A stretch of DNA of 64,000 bases. It comes from Caprimulgus europaeus (Eukaryota; Chordata; Aves; Caprimulgiformes; Caprimulgidae). Every line of letters starts with the position of its first letter. The first letter of the stretch is position 1. A model generated the notes under the pieces. That model did not search any database and was not told the DNA's origin. It saw only the letters and a list, made by a program, of their open reading frames with translations. Shown piece after piece: positions 53,659-63,944 of this stretch. The translations under genes and the position numbers were made by a program. The DNA is taken from NCBI GenBank assembly GCA_907165065.1, contig OU015525.1, positions 1,141,138 through 1,205,137 on the forward strand. Direction: 5' to 3'.

Positions 53659-54159
53659 CGGCATTTGGCAGCAAGCGGCTGTTCCGTGCCCCAGCTGGAC
53701 ATGGAGGAATGAGGTGGGGAGTGTTTTCCTTCCCACAACGCTGCTTTTCATGGCCTTCTCTTGAGGCCGTGTCCCTGTGGCCCTGGCGGCAGCTTTCAAG
53801 GGAGAAAATTGGAGGCCACATTCTTGGTGTCGATGGCCGTGTCAGGGCGAGCAGGAGACGCGGCCAAAGCGCAGGAGAGGTGCGGTGTGGTCAGTGAGGT
53901 GTCATCCCGTGGCATCGTGTGCTGTGGTTTGCGGGGGTGTTGTGCCAAAGGGGCCTCACTTCATCACAGCCCTGGAAGGCTGCTCTGGGCTCTGCAGGTT
54001 TGCTGAGAGTTCTGTGCTGAGAGCTCGGGGCTGCCCCTTCCATTGCCTTTGATCTTATTCCACCTCACTGCCATCTTGCTGAGCCTGTCTTGAGTCCTGG
54101 ATGTCCTTGTTGCTTGTTTTCTGTGATTGTCTTGGTGCCCCTCTTGCTTGTCAGGTTGT

Positions 54160-54365
54160 GTGTGGCCAGCAGGACCAGGGCAGTGATTGTCCTCGTGTCC
54201 TGGGCACTGGTGAGGTGTTGCAGCCCTTTGATCATTTTTGTGGCCTCCTCTGGACATGCTCCAACAGTTGCACGTCCTTCTTGTGCTGAGAGCTCTAAAA
54301 CTGGACACAGTACTCCAGGAGAACTCTGTCCAGAGCAGAGCAGAGGGGCAGAATCACCTCTTTGG
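54160..54365. mobile_element. Two short CR1 pieces in opposite orientation
   Basis: 54160-54212 is plus-strand CR1 (GGCCAGCAGGACCAGGGCAG). 54213-54365 is minus-strand CR1 (CTTTGATCATTTTTGTGGCC; CAGAGGGGCAGAATCACCTC). Confidence 0.65.
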
Positions 54366-55415
54366 AAGTTTTTGTGTAGCTATAATTCCAGGTTTGCCAT
54401 AGGGAGGCAGATGTTAGAGGGGCTCCTGTGGGGCACCGATGGTCGCCCCTGAGTTTTTCATAGACAGCACCTCAAGCCTTGCACCATGCTGCGATCCAGA
54501 CAAGAGCTGGAAGGCAAGCCCTCACTGTCTCCTCATGTCTTCTTTATTCCTTGATGGCTGCCTTTCCCTCCTAGCAGGGAGGCAGCCTTGGAGAAGATTC
54601 TTCACAAGCCAGGTGTGTTTTTGCCCTGGGATCTTCTTCAACATTTTACCTGTCCCTTAGTGTGTGCACACAGCCATTTTCTGATTTTTAGTTACCTCCT
54701 ATAATTACTCCACACAGGGTTGGTGCAAGGACCCCATGGCTGAGGAATGGTGACACGTGATGGGCACAGGATGTGTGTGGTGAGGGCTCTGTGGCACCCA
54801 GCAGGGCAGATGTTTGCTTTGGAGAGTTTTGGTTGTTGCTGTTGCTGTGATCAGCATTTTTAGCAGCATTTTGTCTTTGTGTCCCATCCTCCCCCTCTTT
54901 TTTCCTCAGAATTTACGTTTGGTCTTTTATTGCCTCTTCATTTTTTTCATTTATTTAATTAATTATTTTATCCCTTTTCTCTGTATTTTAGGCAGGTTTT
55001 TTGTGGGCTTCTTGTCTGATCTTAACAATGTGTTTCCTCAGGGCTTCCTAACTCAGTGTTTTCTCATCTTGTTTTGGCAACTTTTTCCCCTAGAAGTTCT
55101 TTCTGGGGAGGTTTCTTGTTGGCATTTATTCTGGTTGGATTTCATGGATTTTCTCAAAGTGAGAAGACATGTGGGGGATTTTTGGATCTTCAGCAGGTTA
55201 TTTTTCCTCCCCCACCAATTTGTTGTAGGATCTGTTGACGTATTTCTTGATGGCAGCTCTTTTGGGGTGTTGCTGAATCCGGGCATTTTTCCTCCCTCTT
55301 ACCCCTTCCAGTCCCCCAACTCCTGTCACGTGAGGGGTTGGGTTTGGTTTGGTTTGGTTTGGTTTTGGTCCCTTGAGGTGCTGTTTGCATGCCAAAGGGT
55401 CGATGAAGCAGACTA
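54366..55415. other. Spacer with T-rich centre, nothing recognised
   Basis: 54900-55220 is T-rich on the plus strand, which yields a long hydrophobic open frame (54814-55416) with no family resemblance. A GGTTT pentamer is repeated five times at 55341-55365. Confidence 0.5.
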
Positions 55416-55419
55416 GACT

Positions 55420-55930
55420 AGCCTAGAAGAGTCCAGTGGGAAGGGACCTGCAGTGATCATCTGGTGCAACTGCCTGAGCACTTCAGGGCTGAGCAAAAGT
55501 CCCAGCATGTTCTAAATGCCTCTTAACCACTGACAGGCTTGGGGCATGGACCATCTCTCTAGGAAGCCTGTTCCAGTGTTTGACCACCCTCTTGGTAAAG
55601 AAATGCTTCCTAATATCTCGTCACCCTCCCTGAAGTAGCTTTGAACCATTCCCAGGCATCCTGTGACTGCATCCAAGGGAGAAGAGATCAGCACCTTCAT
55701 CTCCAGTTCCCTCCTCCTCAGGAAGCTGTAGCGAGCCCTGAGGTCGCCCCTCAGCCTCCTTTTCTCCAGACTAGACAAGCCAGTGTCCTCAGCCGCTCCT
55801 CACAGGCCATGCCTTCCAGCCCTGTCACCAGCTCTGTCCCTCCTCTGGACACATTCAAGGTCTTTCCCGTCCTTCTGACCTGGTGGGGCCCAGAAGTGCC
55901 CCCAGGGCTCCAGGTGAGTCAGCAGCGTGG
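55420..55930 (-). mobile_element. CR1 LINE 3' end, minus strand
   Basis: Reverse complement of a CR1 tail (AGAGTCCAGTGGGAAGGGAC; CCACCCTCTTGGTAAAGAAA) with a translated SSLEKRRLRGDLRARYSFLR near 55770-55710, the conserved C-terminal stretch of CR1 RT ORFs. Confidence 0.8.
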
Positions 55931-56547
55931 CTGAATCCAGCGGGATCATCACCTCTTTGGAGCGGCCGGTCGGGCTGTGTTGGGTGCAGCCCAGGCTGCG
56001 GTTTGCCCTCTGGGCTCCCAGGGCACACTGCTGCCTCATGGTGAGCCTGCTGGCAGCCAGCACCCCAGGTCCCTTTCTGCAGGGCTGCTCTCCAGCCACT
56101 CCTCTCCCAGTCTCTCCTTGGGGCCAGTGTTGCTCCGTTGCGGGTGCAGAATCCCCCATTTGTACTGGTTCAATTTCCCACCATTGATGGTTGCCCCTGC
56201 TCTGATTTCTCTGGATCCCTCTGCCAGGCCTCTCATCCCTCAAGAGAATCAACAGCCCCTCCCAGGTTGGTGTCACCACCAGATTTTCTACTGATGCATC
56301 AACTGCTGCATCCAGATCACTGATAAGAACCTTGAACAGAACTGGCCCTGGGCCAGAGCTTTGAGGAGCAGCAGTGGTCACTGGTCACCAGCCAGCTGCA
56401 GCCCATTCACTACAGCCCTTAGAGCTCTGCCCTTCAGGCAGTTCTTCACCCAGTGCCCCATGGACCTGCTCATCTCTCAGGTGGACACCTTGTCCAGAAG
56501 GATGCTGTGAGGGACAGATTCAAAAGCCTTGCTGACCTCTATATAAT
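55931..56547 (-). mobile_element. CR1 LINE fragment (duplicate of 2421-3031)
   Basis: Same minus-strand CR1 with scattered substitutions; offset about 53.51 kb, the same as gene 2 to gene 12. Confidence 0.8.
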
Positions 56548-57245
56548 CATAGAATGTCTTGGGTTGGAATGGACCTTCAGAGGTCATCTAGTCCAACCCC
56601 CTGCAGTGAGCAGGGACATCTTTACTAGAGGAGGTTTCTCTGTGCCCCATCAAGCCTGACCTTGAATATTTCCATGGATGGGGCTTCCACTAGCACTGTG
56701 GGCAACCTGTTCAGTGATCTACCAGTCTCATATTGAAGAACATTTTCCTAATATCCAACCTAAATCTGCCCTTTTCTAGTTTAAAACCCTCACCCCTCGT
56801 CCTGTTGCAACCTGCCCTTGTGACCAGTTCTTCCCCAGTTTTATTTTAGGCATTTTTCAGATACTGGAAGGCTGCTATAAGGTCCCCCTGCAGCCTTCTC
56901 CAGGCTGAACAACCCCAACTCCCTGAGCCTGTCCCCATAGGAGAGGTGCTCCAGCCCTCTGATCATTTTTGTGGCCTCCTCTGGACACGCTCCAACAGGG
57001 TCACGTCCTTCTTGTGTTGAGGGCTCCAAAACTGGACGCAGTATCCAGGTGAGGTCTCACCAGAGCGGAGTAGAGGGGCAGAATCACCTCTGTGGATCTG
57101 CTGGCCACACTTCTTTTGATGCAGCCCAGGATGGGGTTGGCCTTCTGGGCTGCAGATGCACATTGGTGGCTCATGTCCAGCTTTTCATCCAGTACTTCCC
57201 CTAAGTCCTTTTCCTCAGGGCTGCTTTCCAGCACATCATCTGTGC
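56548..57245 (-). mobile_element. CR1 LINE 3' end (duplicate of 3032-3730)
   Basis: CR1 terminus at 56548 (TCATAGAATGTCTTGGG). The duplicate lacks part of the early 3' region differently from copy 1 and has its own substitutions. Confidence 0.85.
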
Positions 57246-57433
57246 TGGAAGCCCCCCAGGTGCCAGTGTGTGCTGTTGTTGCATGTGGTGTCCTATTTTG
57301 TGGCAGAGTTCTTGTGGCCCATTTCCACCCACCCTGATGGCCTCTTGAGGCCTGGCTTTGTGCAAGGTGAAGCTGGAGGAGCCTTCTGAGAAGAAATGAA
57401 GAGGAGGCGTCTGAGGCTGGGATGCAGGAAATG

Positions 57434-57439
57434 TTTATT
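57434..57439 (-). terminator. Polyadenylation signal AATAAA, gene 12
   Basis: Class A 3' UTR. Confidence 0.8.
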
Positions 57440-57677
57440 GAAAGGATGAAAGAGTGGGAAGGCAGGAGCACCAAGTGGATGTGATGTGGTCGAAGGTGCA
57501 AGAAGGGTGACAATTATCCAAGGTCTGGCCCCTTCTCTCCTTCCTTGCCTGGTGCCTTGAGAGGAGGAGCAGTGGATGCAGAGCCCATGGGCCAGGAACA
57601 TGGTTGAGGTGCGTCCTCAGTCCATGGCGTGGCTGTCAGGGTGTGGGTGTTTGGTGTGAGGGGAGGTGGCAGGAGCC

Positions 57678-57986
57678 TTAGCAGGGGTAGCAGCCCCTTC
57701 TGGCGCCGAAGCAGCCCAGGCCTCCGAAGCCGTAGCCGTAGCCGAAGGCTCCAGAGGAGACGGGCACTCCCTGGGAGCTGAGGGCGCTGCCCACGGCAGC
57801 CGATGAGGAGGATCCGACGGCGGTGTTCTGGGGGAAGGAGCTGAGGATGGGTCCTGGCAGGGTGACCAGCACGGGGGGAGGCTGGATGGTGACTGTGGAG
57901 TCCTGGCACTGCCTGACACAGGGCTCGTTGCAGCTGTTGGCCAGCGGGGCGGGTGGGCAGGAGCCGCAGAGGTCGTAGCAGGCCAT
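57678..57986 (-). CDS. Feather-type beta-keratin, gene 12
   Basis: Intact 102-residue copy identical in protein to gene 2 (P11, T33, PPP). Its 3' side duplicates that of gene 2 (offset 53511) but its 5' side, from about 58450 to 59970, duplicates that of gene 7 (offset 27040): a junction of two array blocks within or next to the gene core. TATA intact, unlike both gene 2 and gene 7, so the promoter was not simply inherited from either present-day flank donor. Confidence 0.96.
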   Translation of the reverse strand: MACYDLCGSCPPAPLANSCNEPCVRQCQDSTVTIQPPPVLVTLPGPILSSFPQNTAVGSSSSAAVGSALSSQGVPVSSGAFGYGYGFGGLGCFGARRGCYPC

Positions 57987-58214
57987 GTGTGTGGTGTGGA
58001 GGGGCCCTGGAAGAGAGGGTGTTGAGCAAGCGGAGGGGCGTGGGGGTGCGAGGGGCGGTGTTGCAGGAGGGCGAGGGGTTAGGGAGGGCTGGTGTGGGGC
58101 TGTGGGGAGCGTGGCGGTGGGGAGGCGTGAGGGCTGGTGAGGCTGGGGCAGAGCGTGCTGGAAGAGAGGGGCCAGGTGGGGCAGGAGCAGGAGGGGCAGG
58201 GGGTTGAGGCTCAC

Positions 58215-58320
58215 CTTGTTGAGCGCGGAGGAGAAGGCGTGAGGAGAAGTGTGTGAGGGAGGGAGGCGCGGGGCCGGTTTTATTCTGGTCCCCGAGGGGC
58301 GGGACAGCCTTTGCGCATGC
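58215..58320 (-). promoter_or_regulatory. Core promoter and noncoding exon 1, gene 12 (TATA intact)
   Basis: AATAAAA at 58278-58284. Confidence 0.75.
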
Positions 58321-58999
58321 CGGCATTTGGCAGCAAGCGGCTGTTCCGTGCCCCAGCTGGACATGGAGGAATGAGGTGGGGAGTGTTTTCCTGCCCACAA
58401 CGCTGCTTTTCATGGCCTTCTCTTGAGGACGTGTCCCTGTGGCCCTGGCGGCAGCTTTCAAGTGCCAGTCGGTGTTTGGGAGGGTTTGCACGGAATCTGT
58501 GTGTCAGGGCATTTGGCAGATTCAGCCAAAGGACATGAGATGATGTCATCTTGTGGCACTCCTGTGCTGTGATTTGTGGGTGTCTTGTAATGAGGGGACC
58601 TCACTTCCTCACCATCCTGGCAGGCTGGATGTGTGCTGGGTGTTAGGGGTTCCTGTTCCATTGTGTTTTATCCCTCTTTACCTCACTGCCATCTCACTTC
58701 ACCTGTCTTTACCCCTGGCTGTTCCATTGGGTGAGGTCTGTGAGTGTCTTGGTGCCCCTCTTGCCTGTAAGGTTGTAGCTGACTGCACTGGGTCTGTGTC
58801 AAGGTTTTGGTAACAATGAGGCTTCAAGGGTGGCTCCTGTGAGAGGTTCATGAAGATTCCCCCATGTTCAATAGGGATTCTCCATGGGCTGAGTGATGTG
58901 CTGGGTGGGAGGAAGATAGAACAGAGATCTTGTGTGTGAACAGAGAGCTTCTCCTGTACTTCAGGGGAAAAAACAAAATAGGAGAGTTTATGGCCTTTG

Positions 59000-60510
59000 G
59001 CAGAAGGGGCAGAGAACTGAGGTGAACTACAAGGATGTCTTGGGTTTATGCAGGGAGAAAGAATATGGGTAAAAGTCCAATTAGAACTTTAGTCCCATTG
59101 TACTGGAGATTAGCAAATGTGACACCCATCTCCAAGAATGTCTGGAAGGTGAATCCGGAGATCTACAGGCCTGTCAGGCTGACCTCAGTGCCAGGGAAGC
59201 TTATGGAGCAGGTCATCTTGAGTGCCATCACTCAGCATGTGCAGGACAACCAGGAGTCCAGGCCCAGTCAACCTGGGTTTATGAAAGGCAGGTCCTGCTT
59301 GACTGACCTGATGTGCTTCTATGACAAGGTGACCCGCTTTGTGGATGAGGGAAAGGCTGTGGAAGTTGTCTACCTGGACTTTAGTAAAGCCTTTCACATC
59401 GCTTCCCACCGCATTCTCCTGCAGAAACTGGCTGCTCGTGGCTTGGATGGGTGCAGTCTTTGCTGGGTAAAAAACTTTCTGCATGTTGGGGCCCAAAGAG
59501 TTGTGGTGAATGGAGTTAAATCCAGCTGGTGAGCAGTGCCCAGAGGTGTTCCCCAGGGCTCAGTGTTGGGCACAGTTCTGTTTAATATCTTTATTAACTA
59601 TCGGGATGGGGGGATCGAGTGCAGTGTCAGTGAGTTTGCAGGTGACACCACGTTGGGTGGGAGTGTTGATCTGCTTGAGTTTGGGAAGACTCTAGGAAGG
59701 GATCTGGACAGGCTGGGTTGATGTAGTGAGGCCAACTGTGTGAGGTTCAACAAGGCTGAGTTGTGGCTCCTGCACTTGAGTCACCACAACCCCATGCAGC
59801 GCTCCAGGCTTGGGGCAGAGTGGCTGGAAAGCTGCCCGGCAGAAATGGACCTGGGGGTGTTGGTCGCCAGCCGGCTGAATGTGAGCTGGCAGTGTGCCCA
59901 GGTGGCCACGAAGGCCACCAGCATCTTGGCTTGTATCAGCACTGGTGTGGCCAGCAGGAGCAGGGCAGTGATCGTCCTCCTGTACTGGGCACTGGTGAGG
60001 CGGCCTCTCGAGTGCTGGGTTCAGTGTTGGGCCCCTCACTCCAAGAAGAACACTGAGGTGCTGGAGCGTGTCCAGAGAAGGGTGACAATGGTGGTGAAGG
60101 GTCTGGAGCACAAGTGAGGTGAGGAGTGACTGGGGAAACTGGGCTGGTTTAGCCTGGAGAGAAGGACACTGAGGGAAGGATTTATCTTTCTCTCTGCAGC
60201 TCTCAGAGCAGAAGTTGTAGTGAGGTGGGGTCAGTCTCTTCTCCCAGGCAAGAAGTGACAGGACGAGAGGAAATGGTGTCAGGTTGTGCCATGGGAGGTT
60301 TAGATTGGATAATAGGAAACATTTCTTACTGACAGGGTGATGGAGCATTGGAACAGGCTGCCCAGGGAAGATGTTGAATCACCATCCCTGGAGGTCGTTA
60401 GAAGCCCTGTAGATGTGGATCCAAGGCACACAGTGGTGAACTTGGCAGGATTATGTTAATGTACTTGGTGATTTCAAGCGTCTTTTCCCACCTCAGTGAT
60501 TCTGTGATTT
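59000..60510 (+). mobile_element. CR1 LINE RT to 3' tail
   Basis: A 165-codon stretch at 59035-59532 (RPVRLTSVPGKLMEQVILSA; SCLTDLMCFYDKVTRFVDEG; VVYLDFSKAFHIASH), then FAGDTTLGG at the catalytic site (Asp-Asp lost) and the thumb to 60117. 3' tail to about 60510 (GATTTCAAGCGTCTTTTCCC; CAGTGATTCTGTG). The left part duplicates 31960-32940, the right part 10270-11037. Confidence 0.9.
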
Positions 60511-60840
60511 TCTGAAGGACATGGACTGAGATGACCTTATTTTAAGGGGATATCCAATAGGTTAAAGAGGACCTTTTCCTAGTGACCCCATGTTGACTGT
60601 GCCTGATGACTGCATTGTCCTTTAAATGCCTTTGAGCAGCACCCAGTAGGATCATGTCCATGTTTGTTTGAGGCTCTGTGGTTGCACTGACAGCTCTGCA
60701 CTTTCCTGGCTCTTCACTCCGACGTTCTCTATAAACTGGAGTTCCGTGGACTAACGCTGTGTGACTGGATGTGCAGGAGTCCTTGGGAAAAGAGGGTTTG
60801 AACCCATGAATTCTGAGGGAGTGTCCTGACTTTCTTGCAG
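60511..60840 (-). mobile_element. CR1-like fragment, minus strand (duplicate of 11038-11380)
   Basis: Same GCAGCACCCAGTAGGATC and GGCTCTTCACTCCGAC phrases as 11038-11290, in the same position after the CR1 tail. Confidence 0.55.
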
Positions 60841-61560
60841 TGGACATAGAGGAATCTCATGGAATTTAGCAAGGGGAGATAGAGAGTCCTCTTTGTGAGG
60901 ATGAACCAGCCCAGGCAGCAGGAATGTCTGGGGGCCAGTTGGACAGAAAGCAGCTTTAGCAGAGAAGGACCTTGTGGTCCTGGTGGAGAACAAATGGACC
61001 ATGAGGTGGCAATGCAGCCTTGCAGGGAAAGGTGCCACCGCTCTCCAGGGTGACATTAGGGAAAGTGTTGCCAGCAGGTGGAGGGAGGTGACCCTTCCTG
61101 TCTCCTCAGCACTGGGGAGGATCCATGTGGGGTGCTGTGTGTGGTTTTAGGCTCCCCAGCAGAAGAAGGACATGGACTCAGTGGATCAAAGCCACTGCAG
61201 GGCCCGCAAGGTTCTGAAGGGGTTGGAGCATCTTTCCTGTGAGGAGAGGCTGAGAGAGCTGGGACTGTTCATCCAGGAGACAATAATGCACAGGGCAGCA
61301 GTCACGAGTGTGTATAAATCTGTGATGGCCGGGAGTGAAGTCAAGACAGCCTGGTTCTTGTGAGCAGTGCACAGCAGCAGGACAAGAGTCCATGGGCACA
61401 GGGGAGAACAGATGGAACTCCATGGGCAGAGATGGCAAAGCCTTTTTAATTGTGAGGTTGGTGACAGAGTGGCAGAAGTGGTGGAGACTCTGCCCTGGGA
61501 GATACTGAAAACTTGAATGGATGTGGTCCTGGAAAAGCTGCTCTGGGTGGCCCTGCTTGA
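60841..61560 (+). mobile_element. CR1 fragment, second subfamily, with 3' tail
   Basis: Longer relative of 11291-11766 and 43700-44430. Includes GAGGAGAGGCTGAGAGAGCT and the tail GAGATACTGAAAACTTGAAT, ending with a TGCTTGAGGAGGGGGG stretch. Confidence 0.75.
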
Positions 61561-62320
61561 GGAGGGGGGTGGAAGCAGGGTGGTTGTCTTTTTATAATGG
61601 CTACATCCCCAAATGGATTTACAAATTAATTGCTGTCTTATTGGAATAAAAACCTTCTGTGGACATGCTTGATATCATCTGTCTAAGTCCTTGTTCTAGA
61701 CCTCCCTCCTTCTTGGTCAGTATATCACAGCTGGAGCTTTAATTTCCTGATCTTATTAACACTGATTAATAACTAACAACAGCTTCTTGCCATGTATCAA
61801 CAGTCAACCACTACTGAAGGGAACTGGGATTGGTCAGACTTGCTGCCAGGTTACTTGGGAGTGAATCAGATGAGCTTCAGGGTGCTGCTGGCACACAGGT
61901 AGGAATTGTGGGAAATAACTGAACTTGCCTGTTGTCTATTTACTTTATAACAGTCATTGCACAAAGATTTTAAGGGTGAAATTTATAAAATAAATTATCT
62001 GTTTCTTTTTAATTGTGCAGTTTTAAAATAGAGATACTTGCTGTCTAGTGCATTTGATCCATACAAAGATGGTTTTCAATTCCTATTTTGAGGAACTTAA
62101 AATGTTCTTTCTCTCTGAGACCTGAATATATGTTGATATTGCCCTTAAATGATGCTTTAAAAAGAGAGTGAAGTAACTTTTGTGAAGCTCTACTGCTCAG
62201 GGAGATTTCAGCTGTGTAGCACAGAACTTGGGGGCTCTTTACTCAAGTTGCAATGTATTAAATTGAGTTGGGAGCATTCCAAGTGTAGCTATAAATAGAG
62301 TTTCCTTAAAAGTTAAAAGC
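61561..62320. other. AT-rich spacer, nothing recognised
   Basis: No open frame, repeat or RNA gene that I can support. It is absent from the other spacers, so it is probably either single-copy flank or an unidentified insertion in the gene 13 3' side. Confidence 0.5.
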
Positions 62321-62678
62321 ACATTCTCTCCAGAGGTTCCTGTTGAAATACATGTTTCAATGATTGTGTTTGGTGGGAGGGCTGGGCTGGGGAAGAGAGA
62401 AAGTCAAGTGCATGCTGGCACCAGGAGATTTCATCAGAGATGTGTGCAGAGGAGCTTTGTTTGAGCAAGTGCTGGTCAAGTGTGCCATTGAGGAAGCCCC
62501 CAGGGTGCCAGTGTGTGTTGTTGTTGGTTGTGGTGTCCTATTTTGTGGCAGAGTTCTTGTGTCCCTTTTCCACCCACCCTGATGGCCTCTTGAGGCCTGG
62601 CTTTGTGCAAGGTGAAGCTGGAGGAGCCTTCTGAGAAGAAATGAAGAGGAGGCGTCTGAGGCTGGGATGCAGGAAATG

Positions 62679-62684
62679 TTTATT
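62679..62684 (-). terminator. Polyadenylation signal AATAAA, gene 13
   Basis: Class A 3' UTR. Confidence 0.8.
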
Positions 62685-62921
62685 GAAAGGATGAAAGAGT
62701 GGGAAGGCAGGAGCACCAAGTGGGAGTGATGTGGTGGAAGGTGCAAGAAGGGTGACAATTAGCCAAGGTCTGGCCCCTTCTCTGCTTCCTTGCTTGGTGC
62801 CTTGAGAGGAGGAGCAGTGGATGGAGAGCCCATGGGCCAGGAACATGGTTGAGGTGCGTCCTCAGTCCATGGCGTGGCTGTCAGGTGTGGGTGTTTGGTG
62901 TGAGGGGAGGTGGCAGGAGCC

Positions 62922-63230
62922 TTAGCAGGGGTAGCAGCCCCTTCTGGCGCCGAAGCAGCCCAGGCCTCCGAAGCCGTAGCCGTAGCCGAAGGCTCCAGAG
63001 GAGACGGGCACTCCCTGGGAGCTGAGGGCGCTGCCCACGGCAGCCGATGAGGAGGATCCGACGGCGGTGTTCTGGGGGAAGGAGCTGAGGATGGGTCCTG
63101 GCAGGGTGACCAGCACGGGGGGAGGCTGGATGGTGACTGTGGAGTCCTGGCACTGCCTGACACAGGGCTCGTTGCAGCTGTTGGCCAGCGGGGCAGGACG
63201 GCAGGAGCCGCAGAGGTCGTAGCAGGCCAT
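62922..63230 (-). CDS. Feather-type beta-keratin, gene 13
   Basis: Intact 102-residue copy with R11, T33 and PPP36-38, identical in protein to genes 4 and 11. The exon 1 end (CTCAGCAAG) is the variant found otherwise only in gene 3. TATA intact, so R11 occurs with both TATA states. Its upstream region leaves the gene 8 type after CACAGCCAAAG (63773) and continues to a spacer like that at 16850-16950. Confidence 0.96.
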   Translation of the reverse strand: MACYDLCGSCRPAPLANSCNEPCVRQCQDSTVTIQPPPVLVTLPGPILSSFPQNTAVGSSSSAAVGSALSSQGVPVSSGAFGYGYGFGGLGCFGARRGCYPC

Positions 63231-63458
63231 GTGTGTGGTGTGGAGGGGCCCTGGAAGAGAGGGTGTTGAGCAAGCGGAGGGGCGTGGGGGTGCGAGGGGC
63301 GGTGTTGCAGGAGGGCGAGGGGTTAGGGAGGGCTGGTGTGGGGCTGTGGGGAGCGTGGCGGTGGGGAGGCGTGAGGGCTGGTGAGGCTGGGGCAGAGCGT
63401 GCTGGAAGAGAGGGGCCAGGTGGGGCAGGAGCAGGAGGGGCAGGGGGTTGAGGCTCAC

Positions 63459-63564
63459 CTTGCTGAGCGCGGAGGAGAAGGCGTGAGGAGAAGTGTGTGA
63501 GGGAGGGAGGCGCGGGGCCGGTTTTATTCTGGTCCCCGAGGGGCGGGACAGCCTTTGCGCATGC
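63459..63564 (-). promoter_or_regulatory. Core promoter and noncoding exon 1, gene 13 (TATA intact)
   Basis: AATAAAA at 63522-63528; TGCGCATGC at 63556-63564. Confidence 0.75.
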
Positions 63565-63944
63565 CGGCATTTTGCAGCAAGCGGCTGTTCCGTGCCCCAG
63601 CTGGACATGGAGGAATGAGGTGGGGAGTGTTTTCCTTCCCACAACGCTGCTTTTCATGGCCTTCTCTTGAGGCCGTGTCCCTGTGGCCCTGGCGGCAGCT
63701 TTCAAGTGCCAGTCGGTGTTTGGGAGGGTTTGCACGGAATCTGTGTGTCAGGGCATTTGGCAGACACAGCCAAAGCGCAGGAGAGGTGCGGTGTCATCAG
63801 TGATGTCATCTTGTGGCACTCGTGTGCTGTGGTTTCTGGTTTTCTTGTTACGAGGGGACCTCACTTCCTAACAGACCTGAAAGGCTGCTTTGGCATTTGG
63901 AGATGTGCTGGGTGTCACAGGTTCCCGTTTCGTTGTGTTTTGAA

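Larger units (their letters stand above)
45150..53940. repeat. Segmental duplication, copy 2 (genes 10 and 11)
   Basis: Partner of 19200-27740. Shared internal landmarks: CR1 21544/47488, LTR-like insert 22141/48086, CR1 tail 24140/49942, LTR 25188/50999. Neither solo LTR of the other spacers (11771, 27751) is present in this copy. Confidence 0.9.

Noticed and set aside
54814-55416. A 200-codon hydrophobic plus-strand frame
   Set aside because: It lies in T-rich DNA, which by itself gives Phe/Leu-rich translations; no membrane-protein family signature, splice structure or second copy.
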